A stretch of 34,477 bases of DNA from Armatimonadaceae bacterium. Its GTDB lineage: Bacteria; Armatimonadota; Armatimonadia; Armatimonadales; Armatimonadaceae. Under the pieces are notes generated by a model. The model saw only the letters and a list, made by a program, of their open reading frames with translations, was not told where the DNA came from and did not search any database. The stretch covers positions 13,005 to 47,481 of the forward strand of contig JAUJOK010000030.1 in NCBI GenBank assembly GCA_030447685.1. The letters are read 5' to 3'. Of the stretch, positions 15,267-23,744 are shown piece after piece; within the stretch, counting starts at the first letter, position 1; every line of letters starts with the position of its first letter. The position numbers were made by a program, and so were the translations under genes.

Positions 15267-16096
15267 CAACGCTCCTTTAGAAGATGCTTAGCAATGTCCA
15301 GAGCGGCTTTCTTTGTGCTGGGCTTCGGATTCGCAGTTGCAAAACATAGCAGAAACATGGGCGAGTTCCGCGAGTTGCGCTGTACCAACGGGTTTTCTGC
15401 CACGCCGGGAAAGATTTCCTTGAGGCGGTTGACGAAATAATCCGCAAGCCCTTCAAAACCCGCATTCTTCTCGACGGGACTGCTCTCTCCAAAGAGGTCA
15501 GGCTGAGCACGAGGCCGATAGAAGCGACTGCGCCACTCATCGCTTCCAAAAAAACGGGTTAGCTTGTTCGCCCATTCCTCAGGCGGCAAATCATCTCGTG
15601 TCATCAGACGGTTTGGCCCCATGCCGAGTGGAACCAGCAGCCACAGGTCTACGGCCTGAGTTGCGGCAAGTGTTTCAAGCAACGACCATTCAACCTGCAT
15701 CCCAAACGGGTCAAGGAAAACTACAGCACGGCTTCGCCGCCGGTCTATTTGGTTGCACCATTCAGCCAGGAACACACTGGCATCGGCTTTTTCGATGTGT
15801 ATGCGTTCGGCTCGTGCGGGGTACTCAGCCTTCAGTGCCTCTAATTCTTTGCATTTTCGGGCACTTCGTTCCACAAATATGTAACTATGAAATGGTGGCT
15901 CTACTTCCAGCGCAATGCGAGCACTTCCCTTGAGAACCTCCGCAACATCAGGTTCACGCAATAGAGTAGTTCCGGTGGATGCTTTCCTTTGTCGCCTTCC
16001 TGTTCCGGCGAAAGCATCTACGTAAAAAGGTTGTAGATACGGGTCCTTCTTGAAGATTTGCATGTAGGCATCAAGATAGCCCTTGATGCGTGTCAA
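15266..16096 (-). CDS. tcmP: TcmP: three-Cys-motif partner protein, N-terminus apparently damaged
   Basis: 276 aa from TTG 16096. Seen: [12 protein letters not shown], an SAM-methyltransferase-like glycine motif, FVERSARKC, and [17 protein letters not shown], which occupies the place of the catalytic DPPY-type loop. The family is named for its regular pairing with three-Cys-motif (DUF5131) proteins, as here, with the TGATG overlap. Family members usually begin with a WT-x-x-KL helix before this point. In the same frame upstream the codons EFRGDWTHEK are present directly before the TTG, but there is no usable start codon between them and an in-frame TAG at about 16165. So either the TTG truncates the protein, or an indel or nonsense change has damaged the start. 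Function unknown. Confidence 0.85.
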   Translation of the reverse strand: MTRIKGYLDAYMQIFKKDPYLQPFYVDAFAGTGRRQRKASTGTTLLREPDVAEVLKGSARIALEVEPPFHSYIFVERSARKCKELEALKAEYPARAERIHIEKADASVFLAEWCNQIDRRRSRAVVFLDPFGMQVEWSLLETLAATQAVDLWLLVPLGMGPNRLMTRDDLPPEEWANKLTRFFGSDEWRSRFYRPRAQPDLFGESSPVEKNAGFEGLADYFVNRLKEIFPGVAENPLVQRNSRNSPMFLLCFATANPKPSTKKAALDIAKHLLKER

Positions 16097-16204
16097 CTTC
16101 TCGTGCGTCCAGTCCCCACGAAATTCCTGTGGCGCCGACCGGCTGTGTGTCTCGGGGAACTAGTAAGCAAACACTTTGTATAAGATTACCATAGAAATGT
16201 GATT

Positions 16205-18823
16205 TCACTTCTCCTTCGCGTCCTTCTGCATCTGGTAGCGCAGGTTCAGCGCCTCGATGGGCGAGAGCGTGGACAGGTCGAGGAGGCGAAGCTGTTCCAG
16301 AACGGCGTGCGGCTCGGCTTCGAAAAGGGTCATTTGAAGCCGCGTTTTGGCGGCGATCTGCTGGTCGCCGCGTGCGACCGTGTCGCGGCGGCCCCGGTCG
16401 CTCTTTTCCAGGTCGCTCAGCACCTCCTGGGCGCGGGCGATGACTTCGGGGGGCAGCCCGGCCATGCGGGCGACCTGGATACCGTAGCTCTTGTCCGTAC
16501 CGCCTGCGACGATCTTCCGCAGCCAGACGATGCGATCACCGGTCTCTTTGACGGCAATCCGAAAATTTCGGACACCGGGCAGCGATTTTTCCAGGTCGTT
16601 GAGGTGGTGGTAATGAGTGGCGAAGAGCGTTTTGCAGCCGCGCTGCGCCAGGTACTCGGCCACGGCCCAGGCGATGGAAAGGCCGTCGAAGGTGCTGGTG
16701 CCGCGCCCGATCTCATCCAGAACCACCAGTGACCGCTCGGTGGCGTTGTTCAGAATGTCCGCCGTCTCGGTCATCTCGACCATAAAGGTGCTTTGCCCGG
16801 ACGCCAGATCGTCGTGCGCGCCTACTCTTGTAAAGATTCTATCCACGAGGCCGATGCGGGCGTAATCGGCGGGGACGAACGAGCCGACCTGCGCGAGCAG
16901 GGCGATAAGCGCGACCTGACGAAGCACCGTGGACTTGCCCGCCATATTCGGCCCGGTGATAATATGAAGCTGGTTCGGGCCATCGTCTAAGAGGACATCG
17001 TTGGGGATGAAGACCGTGGAGCCGTTCAGCTTCTCCACGACCGGATGCCGCCCGGCCTTTATTTCTAAAACATTGCCGCTGTCCACAAGGGGGCGAACAT
17101 AACGGTTAGCGGAAGCGACCTCGGCCAGGGTGCAAACAACGTCCAGCCGGGCGACCGCCCCGGCCACCTTCAGAACCGGCGCGGCCTGGGTGGCGAGGGT
17201 GTCGCGGACGCCGCAGAACAGGTCGTATTCGCGCGCGGTGATCTTCTCCTCCGCGCCCAGAACCTTGGCCTCCATCTCCTTCAGATCGGGGGTGATGAAA
17301 CGCTCGCCCTGCGCCGTGGTCTGCTTGCGGATATAGCCCTCGGGGACGAGCGACAGATTGGGCCGTGACACCTCGATATAGTAGCCGAAGACGGCGTTGT
17401 AGCCGACTTTGAGGCTTTTGATGCCGGTACGCTCCCGCTCCGATGTCTCCAGTTCCGCAATCCAGCCTTTGCCGCCCCGCGAGATGTCGCGCAGTTCGTC
17501 CAGGTCGGTGTCGAAGCCGTCTTTTATCAATCCGCCTTCGCGCAGGGACAGCGGCGGCTCGTCCACGATGGCCCGCGCCAGCAGTTCCGACACTTCCGGC
17601 AGGCCGTCCAGTTCGGCCAGAAGCTCGCGCAGCGGCGCGCAGTCTATCGGCGCGGCCCGCGCCGCGACCTCGGGGACTTTTTCGAGCGAAACGCGCAGGG
17701 CGACCAGATCGCGGGCATTGGCGGTTCCCGTGGAGATACGGGCCATCAGGCGCTCCAGATCGGCCATGCCGCGCAGGGCGTCGCGCACATCGCCGCGCGT
17801 CAGCGGGTCGTCATGCAGCGCCTCCACGGCATCCAGGCGGCTGTTGATGCGCTCGACGGACAGCAGCGGCGCATCCAGCCATTTTTTCAGCAGACGCCCG
17901 CCCATCGCCGTCTGCGTCGCATCCAGCACGGTGAGCAGGCTCTTGCCCTTCGCGCCGTCCGCCAGACCCGCCGTCAGTTCCAGATTGCGTCGGGCGGGCG
18001 CGTCCAGCACCATCGCGTCCTCGGTGGAATAGGTGGCGAGCGTGCGAATATGCGCGACAGCCCCCATGTGCGTTTCCCGCAGATAGCCCAGCAGAGCCGC
18101 CGCCGCCTCCAGGCCCGACGTGAACTCCTCGCAGCCGAAGCCGCGCAGGCTCGACGTCCCGAAATGCTCCAGCAGGGCGGTGCGCGCCGAGCGCGGCAGC
18201 TTATCGCGTCCCAGCAGGGTCAGCGTCGCCGGGCACGCTTCTCTTATGGCGTCGGCCAGGTCGTCCATGCCCTCCGGAATCAGGCACTCGGCGGGGCAGA
18301 GCCGCACGACCTCCTCTACCAGCTTTGGGATTCCCGCGCCGCTTCCTATCTCCGTCACCAGAAACTCGCCGGTGGAAACGTCCACCACCCCGACACCGCA
18401 CACCGGCTCGCCCAGAATCGCCGCCACCAGATAGTTATTGGATTTGGCGTCTAAGAGCGCGTCCTCCACCAGTGTTCCCGGCGTCACCACGCGCGTCACG
18501 CGTCTTTTTACCAGGCCCTTCGCGAGCTTGGGGTCTTCCACCTGATCGCAAATAGCGACCTTGAACCCCTTCTGCACCAGCCGCGCCAGATACCGGTCCA
18601 GCGCGTGGAACGGCACCCCCGCCATCGGGTACTTCTTTTCCAGTCCCTGAATATCGCGCCCGGTCAGCGTTATCTCCAGTTCCCGCGCAATAAGCTCCGC
18701 ATCCTCGCCATAGGCTTCATAGAAATCTCCGACACGCATCAGCAGAACGACATCAGGCCGCTCAGCCTTCAATTCCACATACTGCCGAAGCATCGGCGTC
18801 AGCTTTTCAATAGGAACGGACAT
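16205..18823 (-). CDS. mutS: DNA mismatch repair protein MutS
   Basis: 872 aa, full length for MutS1. Residues 34-36 are Phe-Tyr-Glu in VGDFYEAYGEDAE, the mismatch-reading F-x-E motif of domain I. The core and lever domains follow, then the ABC-type ATPase with Walker A GPNMAGKST, the signature region around FTRVGAHDDLASGQSTFM, Walker B LVVLDEIGRGTSTFDG and the TLFATHYHHL histidine loop. It binds mispairs and recruits MutL in the cytoplasm. ATG 18823 has GAGG 7-8 nt upstream. No mutL is in the window. An intrinsic terminator sits directly upstream in the leader (18836-18867). Confidence 0.98.
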   Translation of the reverse strand: MSVPIEKLTPMLRQYVELKAERPDVVLLMRVGDFYEAYGEDAELIARELEITLTGRDIQGLEKKYPMAGVPFHALDRYLARLVQKGFKVAICDQVEDPKLAKGLVKRRVTRVVTPGTLVEDALLDAKSNNYLVAAILGEPVCGVGVVDVSTGEFLVTEIGSGAGIPKLVEEVVRLCPAECLIPEGMDDLADAIREACPATLTLLGRDKLPRSARTALLEHFGTSSLRGFGCEEFTSGLEAAAALLGYLRETHMGAVAHIRTLATYSTEDAMVLDAPARRNLELTAGLADGAKGKSLLTVLDATQTAMGGRLLKKWLDAPLLSVERINSRLDAVEALHDDPLTRGDVRDALRGMADLERLMARISTGTANARDLVALRVSLEKVPEVAARAAPIDCAPLRELLAELDGLPEVSELLARAIVDEPPLSLREGGLIKDGFDTDLDELRDISRGGKGWIAELETSERERTGIKSLKVGYNAVFGYYIEVSRPNLSLVPEGYIRKQTTAQGERFITPDLKEMEAKVLGAEEKITAREYDLFCGVRDTLATQAAPVLKVAGAVARLDVVCTLAEVASANRYVRPLVDSGNVLEIKAGRHPVVEKLNGSTVFIPNDVLLDDGPNQLHIITGPNMAGKSTVLRQVALIALLAQVGSFVPADYARIGLVDRIFTRVGAHDDLASGQSTFMVEMTETADILNNATERSLVVLDEIGRGTSTFDGLSIAWAVAEYLAQRGCKTLFATHYHHLNDLEKSLPGVRNFRIAVKETGDRIVWLRKIVAGGTDKSYGIQVARMAGLPPEVIARAQEVLSDLEKSDRGRRDTVARGDQQIAAKTRLQMTLFEAEPHAVLEQLRLLDLSTLSPIEALNLRYQMQKDAKEK

Positions 18824-18835
18824 GGGGAAGACCTC

Positions 18836-18867
18836 AAAAAAGAAGCCCGCTCAGATATTCAGCGGGC
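18836..18867 (-). terminator. Intrinsic terminator between the dehydrogenase-like gene and mutS
   Basis: On the minus strand, GCCCGCT (18867-18861) pairs with AGCGGGC (18851-18845), loop of 9 nt, followed by TTCTTTTTTTG. It ends about 13 nt before the mutS ATG. A TATAAT at 18891-18886 lies upstream of it, so if that is the mutS promoter the hairpin would be an attenuator. Confidence 0.8.
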
Positions 18868-18937
18868 AACAAACGTTCATTCCCTATTATACAGGGTCTT
18901 TCCTAAGGCCCCGCTGCCTTGTGCATTTTCGCCTTTC

Positions 18938-20851
18938 TCATGGCTTGATGTCTCTTTCCAGGGGGCGCTGCCAGCGGCCCGGCAGGGCGTAGCTCTGGAA
19001 TAGCTCCTGCTTTTCTGGGAAGGAGGTGGAGGTGCGCTCGATCCAGCGTTCTACCTCCCGGATCATCGGGTCGTCGGGGCGCAGGTGGACGGGTTCGGCG
19101 GCGGTGGCCCACGCATTGACCCGGTGCAGCAGGAAGTGCGTGCCGTCGTCCAGTATCTTCGGGTCGTCGATGCGCTTGATGGCCTGGACGGCGACGGTGC
19201 GTATCTGCTCCAGCATTCCGCGCGCCTCTTCCCGGTGATGGGAATAGCGCATATCCGTGACCCCGGCGAGGCGGGCACGGTTTGCATGGACGAGGGCGAC
19301 GCGCATATCGCGCTGGATACCGAGAATGAGGGCGCGAACGGTCCACCAGGAAAGCAGCCGCGCTCCTTCCACGCGTGCGGCTGCGGGTGGATTCGCGCCC
19401 GCCGCTGTTTCCTGCCGCCGAATCCGCCAGACGCCACCCGTCTGCGGGGGCACACGGATGCCGACCTCTTTCCCGGTCAGACGTACGGTCAGCGCGCCGA
19501 AATCCAGCAGGTAAAGGTTGTCGCCGGAAGCATCGAACAGAGTCTGGATCGGGCGCTTCGGGCCGCGCGTGTCCTCGCTGCCGGGGTTGTTGATCGTCAT
19601 AAAGGGTTCGACCGCGCCGGTGGCGGTGTTGACGCGGACGATGCGGAAGCCTTTGTGCGGGATGGGCCGCAGTCCGGTGGTGATCGGCATGCCGTCACCG
19701 AATTCGGCCAGGAACATCTCGCCCCGGAAGCCGAAACGCTCGCTTTTCGACCAGTCGAACTTGGTGGCTGCCGCATGTGGCTCGAACCGAACCAGCGGCT
19801 GCCGTACCTCGGGGTGGTCGCGCTGGACAAACGCCGGGTCGCGGCTGAGGGGGAAACGCGGCTTGAACCGCTCCTCGGTGATCGGCTGCCCGCCGAGGTA
19901 GTCGGGCCAGCCGTACCAGGCGTGCTGCTCGATAGTCCAGAGCACGTCGGGCGCGTTCGCGGCCCCGCGCGCGCCTTTGTCATCAACGGCCTGGTCGGTC
20001 ATGTACAGGCGGCCATCCGGGCCGAAGGCAAAGCCGAACGGGCTGCGGATTCCCCAGGCATAGACCTCCAGACCGGAGCCGTCGGCGTTGGCGCGGTAGA
20101 CGGCGGCGCTGGGCTTCGGATGGGCGGGAATGACCTGCCCGGCCCGGCTGGAGGTTCCGAACGGCAGGAACGCCCCGCCGCCGACCATCTTCAGGGGGTC
20201 CGGCCCCAGCACATCGGGGCTTCGGTAGTCGGAGCCGGTCAGGGTGACTTCGTGGGCCGGGGCGTCGCGCATCCAGGGCATATCCGGCAGCCATCCGTAG
20301 ATGACATCGTCCAGGCCGGGAACGCTGCTGTTCGTCACTGCGCCGACCGCGAAATACATTTTGCCGTCCGGCCCGAAGGTGACGGGGCTGTTGAAGTGCT
20401 GGCCGTTGGGCACGACGGGGAGGCCAGTCACGATGTCGCGCACCGGGCGTCGTCCGCGCTCCAGCGTCGAAAGGTCTACCGTCGAAATTGCGCCCCGGTG
20501 CGCGACGTACAGCAGGCGGTTATGAAATGTCAGGCCCATGATCGGCGCGCGAAAGCCGCTGGCGACAATGTGTACGCGCCCGCTCGGACTGAGGCGCAGG
20601 ATACGCGCGTCCGTCCAGTACTGCCCGTAGCTGTAGCCGGACTCGGCCATATACAGCGCCCCGTCCGGCCCGACGGCGATGCTGGTCGGATAGCTAAGGC
20701 CGGTCAGCACCGGCTCGATCACATACCCGGCGGGAAGAACGACATCGTCCGTGGCGAGATTATTGTTTTGCGCAAGCGTCTGCCGGGGCAGCAAGGCAGC
20801 AGCGCAGGCGAGAGTCGCGGCGAGACAGTTCACGGCGCGTCGATAGGTCAT
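18938..20851 (-). CDS. Exported glucose/sorbosone dehydrogenase-like beta-propeller protein
   Basis: 637 aa from ATG 20851, favoured over TTG 20866 because GGGAGA lies 7 nt before it. N-terminal signal peptide ending around QTLA-Q. The body is a six-bladed propeller of the soluble PQQ-dependent glucose/sorbosone dehydrogenase type: GLSYPTSIAVGPDGALYMAESG, FNSPVTFGPDGKMYFAVGA, AWGIRSPFGFAFGPDGRLYM, WYGWPDYLGG. Propellers of this type act on sugars or sugar aldehydes in the periplasm, but many homologues lack proven activity. A C-terminal extension of about 130 residues (from about residue 510) is helical and carries no recognised motif (ERWIERTSTSFPEKQELF). Substrate not predictable. Confidence 0.8.
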   Translation of the reverse strand: MTYRRAVNCLAATLACAAALLPRQTLAQNNNLATDDVVLPAGYVIEPVLTGLSYPTSIAVGPDGALYMAESGYSYGQYWTDARILRLSPSGRVHIVASGFRAPIMGLTFHNRLLYVAHRGAISTVDLSTLERGRRPVRDIVTGLPVVPNGQHFNSPVTFGPDGKMYFAVGAVTNSSVPGLDDVIYGWLPDMPWMRDAPAHEVTLTGSDYRSPDVLGPDPLKMVGGGAFLPFGTSSRAGQVIPAHPKPSAAVYRANADGSGLEVYAWGIRSPFGFAFGPDGRLYMTDQAVDDKGARGAANAPDVLWTIEQHAWYGWPDYLGGQPITEERFKPRFPLSRDPAFVQRDHPEVRQPLVRFEPHAAATKFDWSKSERFGFRGEMFLAEFGDGMPITTGLRPIPHKGFRIVRVNTATGAVEPFMTINNPGSEDTRGPKRPIQTLFDASGDNLYLLDFGALTVRLTGKEVGIRVPPQTGGVWRIRRQETAAGANPPAAARVEGARLLSWWTVRALILGIQRDMRVALVHANRARLAGVTDMRYSHHREEARGMLEQIRTVAVQAIKRIDDPKILDDGTHFLLHRVNAWATAAEPVHLRPDDPMIREVERWIERTSTSFPEKQELFQSYALPGRWQRPLERDIKP

Positions 20852-20866
20852 CCGTTTATCTCCCAA

Positions 20867-21600
20867 TCATTGCAGGTCAAAAAAGCGATCTCTGGGCGTC
20901 TGTCGGTCGTAGAAATAGGCGGGCTTATGCCACTTCACATGACCGTCCAGCCAGAGGATATTCGCGCCCTCATTATGGGGAAAGCTTGGGCGGCCCCAGC
21001 AATGCGCATCGGCTTCGGACGGCGGCAGCAGGAACTTCCCGTCGTCCCCGCACCAACTGTCTTTCTTACTGGCCTTCGCGTCCGCCAGCAATATGGTCTC
21101 CGTCGGGCGCTCGACCGCCGCCAGCGATACGGCGTTGTGGCTATTCGCGTTGCTAAAAAAAGCGTTGATCGTGGTCAGATAGCGGACATTGTAGCCGAAA
21201 TGCGTCGTGATTCTGCCGTCCGCGTCCGCCTTTTTAACGCCGCTGCTGGGGCAATGCCAGATGTCTTTGTTTTTGACGTAGGGGTCGGTGAGTTCGTGCC
21301 AGGTGACGAAGCTGTAATCCGGGTTCGCGTAGGCGGCCAGGGGAAGCTGTTCGTCATAGTCCTGGGCGTACATCAGCGTCGCCGTGCCCAGGTTCTTGAT
21401 ATTGCGCTGGCACAGGCGGTCTGCCGCGCCTTTTCCCGCGCCTGCGCGAACACCGGAAATAGAATGCCCGCCAGCACCGCGATAATGGCGATGACGACGA
21501 GTAGCTCGATAAGCGTGAATGCGCGCTGCGCATTCGTGAACCCCGGCTGAGGATGGCAGGCGGCTATAGAACGCGCCTTCTGTGACTTTGGCTCCTTCAC
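20867..21600 (-). pseudogene. Pseudopilin (H-x9-DG type) interrupted by a frameshift
   Basis: The head, from GTG 21600, reads ...[19 protein letters not shown] then [16 protein letters not shown] in one frame. The body continues from about 21405 in another: [20 protein letters not shown], then ERPTETILLADA, and the H-x9-DG motif PHNEGANILWLDGHVKW, ending RDRFFDLQ. Joining the frames restores a standard protein of about 245 aa, with a two-base insertion or one-base loss around TGTGCCAGC (about 21403-21415). Cleavage would be after Ala rather than the usual Gly. It ends 16 nt before the start of the dehydrogenase-like gene on the same strand. May be a true mutation or an assembly error; the rest of the sequence is well preserved. 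Confidence 0.8.
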
Positions 21601-21654
21601 GAATAGCCCGACAGCCGGGGCTTACGAAATTGTAATCAACCGCGCCGCGCCGAG

Positions 21655-22074
21655 TTAAGCGGTGGCCGTTTCCGTTTCGTCCGCCTTTGCCAGGAAGCCG
21701 AAGTACGCCGCGATAAGGGCGGACCCGGCATGCAGCCAAACGTCATGGTCGTGGATCGGGACCAGACCGAACAGGGTGTTGGTTGCCGGGATCAGGCCCA
21801 GAATCGCCAGAAGTCCGTAGAAGACGGCCAGACCGCGCCCGAAGCCGCGTGCGCCGGCAAGACTGCGGGAGCCAAGGATGCCCCACAGGCCGATGGCGAG
21901 ATGGACGAAATTGTGCAGGATGTTGACGGTAAACAGGCCCAGTATCCTGCCGTGAAATGCGTCGACCACAAGCGGCGGCGCATTGTGGGGCGGCTGTGTC
22001 ACACCCGGTACGAATCCCAGCACACCACTGATGACGTAAAGAACACCGAAAACAAGCGCGAATTTGCGGATCAT
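21655..22074 (-). CDS. DUF4383-family membrane protein
   Basis: 139 aa from ATG 22074, with GGGAGG about 8 nt upstream. Four membrane helices. Seen: LVFGVLYVISGVLGFVPG, LFTVNILHNFVHLAIGLWG, and a closing HDVWLHAGSALIAAYFGF; the repeated (V/L)H-(N/D)-x-x-H helices identify DUF4383. Function is not known; family members occur near stress and redox genes. It follows the Rieske-FAD gene by 19 nt and is probably cotranscribed with it from the regulated promoter at 23646-23675. Confidence 0.85.
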   Translation of the reverse strand: MIRKFALVFGVLYVISGVLGFVPGVTQPPHNAPPLVVDAFHGRILGLFTVNILHNFVHLAIGLWGILGSRSLAGARGFGRGLAVFYGLLAILGLIPATNTLFGLVPIHDHDVWLHAGSALIAAYFGFLAKADETETATA

Positions 22075-22093
22075 AAGGCTCCCTCCCTTGCGT

Positions 22094-23611
22094 TCATGAA
22101 CTCTTCGGCTCCAGGTCCTTGACTGCCGGGCCGTGGATAAGTTTGCCGTCGGCGGCAAATCTCGACCCATGACAGGGGCAGTCCCAGCTTTTTTCCGCCG
22201 GGTTCCAATCCACGATGCAGCCCATATGGGTACAGACCGGAGAAAAGGTGTGGACGGTAGTGCCGTCCTCGGCCCGATACATGGCTGTCTTGCCCTGCTC
22301 GGTCTCGACCACCGCGCCTTCCCCCGGAGCGAGGTCGGGGGATTCGCCCCGCGCGAGGCGGTCACCGATGAAGTGCGTCGCTATATTGACGTTCTCTTTC
22401 ACGAACTGCGGCACGCCTTCCAGGGTGAGGCGGTTGGGATCATAGAGGTCGGCCCAGGGGTTCTCCCGGCTTAATATCCGGTCGCGCAGGAGCATCCCCG
22501 CTACTGTGCTGCCGGTCATACCCCAGCCGCCGAACCCGGTCGCGACATAAAGGTGCTTGGTGGTCGGGTTCGCCCGGCCCACATAGGGCACCCGGTCAAT
22601 GGTGCGGTTATCCTGGGTGGACCAGCGGTACTCCACTGAACGAACCGGAAACCGCTCGCGCGCCCACGCTTCCAGACGTTGATAGCGGGCCACGGTGTCC
22701 CCGCCCTGCCCGGTCTTGTGTCCCTCGCCGCCCACCATCACCAGTTCGCCCGCTTCCCAGGGATGGCTGCGTATCGTATGGGGCGACTCCCCGCTGCTGA
22801 TGAACATGCCCGGAGGAACCGGGCCGTCCAGCCGGACCCCGACCACATAAGAGCGGTGGGGACTGAGCCGGGCGGCGTAGAGAGCTTTATCGCCGAAGGG
22901 GAAGTGGCTCGCGATAACGACGTCGCGCGCGGTGACGGTGCCTTTATCGGTGGTGATCCGGCACGGCTCGTCCTCCACAATATCGAGAACCCGCGTCCCT
23001 TCGAAGATATGGCTCCCCTCGCCCGGCAGGTCCTGCGCCAGAGCCAGCAGATACTTGCGCGGATGGAACCGGGCCTGACCATCGAAGCGAACCGCCGCCG
23101 CGACCGGGAAGGGCAGCGGCGTCTCATAGGTCAGCGCGGCGGGCAGACCCAGCCGGGCCGCCGCCTTCACCTCCGCTTCCAGGGGATTGACGTCGTCTTC
23201 GATCTCCGCGTAGGTATAGGCTTCCGTGCGGGTGAAATCGCAGGCGATGTTCCGGCGGGTCACCAGAGCGGCAATCTGCTCGATAGCGGCCTGGTTCGCG
23301 TCCGCGTACGCGCGCGCCTTCTCCTCGCCGAAGTGGCGGATAAGATAGTCATAGATGAGGGTGTGGAGCGAGGTGATCTTAGCCGTCGTGTAGCCGGTGA
23401 CTCCCTGCGCGATGTGCCCCATCTCGAGAACCGCGACCGTCTGCCCGGCCTCTTTAAGCAGGGTCGCCGCCGTCAGACCCGCCAGTCCGCCGCCCACCAC
23501 AGCCACATCGACCGAGACGTTGTCCGGGAGCGGGGGAAATTTCGTCCGCGGCGTGGTGTCGAGCCAGAAGGAGATCGGCCTGCCGGGAAGAGCATCATTA
23601 GTGTTGGTCAT
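22094..23611 (-). CDS. FAD-dependent oxidoreductase with C-terminal Rieske [2Fe-2S] domain
   Basis: 505 aa from ATG 23611 (AAGGA 5 nt upstream; GTG 23614 is too close to it). Residues about 36-65 form the dinucleotide-binding fold VDVAVVGGGLAGLTAATLLKE. The middle is a DAO (glycine-oxidase type) domain, with RTIDRVPYVG and TGFGGWGMTGSTVAGML, the second FAD contact. Residues about 420-505 are a Rieske domain: CTHMGC and CPCHGSRF provide the two Cys-His pairs. Such fusions are widespread in bacteria as soluble redox enzymes with unknown electron partners. It is divergent from a Cys-rich regulator, with a palindromic operator over its promoter. Confidence 0.95.
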   Translation of the reverse strand: MTNTNDALPGRPISFWLDTTPRTKFPPLPDNVSVDVAVVGGGLAGLTAATLLKEAGQTVAVLEMGHIAQGVTGYTTAKITSLHTLIYDYLIRHFGEEKARAYADANQAAIEQIAALVTRRNIACDFTRTEAYTYAEIEDDVNPLEAEVKAAARLGLPAALTYETPLPFPVAAAVRFDGQARFHPRKYLLALAQDLPGEGSHIFEGTRVLDIVEDEPCRITTDKGTVTARDVVIASHFPFGDKALYAARLSPHRSYVVGVRLDGPVPPGMFISSGESPHTIRSHPWEAGELVMVGGEGHKTGQGGDTVARYQRLEAWARERFPVRSVEYRWSTQDNRTIDRVPYVGRANPTTKHLYVATGFGGWGMTGSTVAGMLLRDRILSRENPWADLYDPNRLTLEGVPQFVKENVNIATHFIGDRLARGESPDLAPGEGAVVETEQGKTAMYRAEDGTTVHTFSPVCTHMGCIVDWNPAEKSWDCPCHGSRFAADGKLIHGPAVKDLEPKSS

Positions 23612-23645
23612 CACATTCCTTAGCCGAACGACGACGTGTTTTCCT

Positions 23646-23675
23646 TTTATAGCACCGGCGAAAGCAAAAAGTCAA
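23646..23675 (-). promoter_or_regulatory. Sigma70 promoter of the Rieske-FAD gene
   Basis: On the minus strand, TTGACT (23675-23670), 18-bp spacer, TATAAA (23651-23646). The -35 box lies inside the left arm of the palindrome 23665-23694. Confidence 0.75.
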
Positions 23676-23694
23676 CGCCTATTTTGACTTTTTG
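23665..23694. promoter_or_regulatory. 11-bp palindrome, probable operator between divergent genes
   Basis: CAAAAAGTCAA (23665-23675) is a perfect inverted repeat of TTGACTTTTTG (23684-23694) with an 8-nt spacer. It covers the -35 region of the Rieske-FAD promoter and sits 50 nt upstream of the regulator ATG, close to a TACAAT at 23713-23718. The position suits autoregulation and repression by the divergent regulator. Confidence 0.65.
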
Positions 23695-23744
23695 TTTCCT
23701 GCCGCCCGCAGGTACAATGAAAGACAAAAGGGGTGGCTGAAGGC

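Noticed and set aside
19085..21550. 821-codon plus-strand open frame
   Set aside because: Antisense shadow of the beta-propeller and pseudopilin genes in high-GC DNA. Composition is Arg/Gly/Ala-rich with no recognisable domain.
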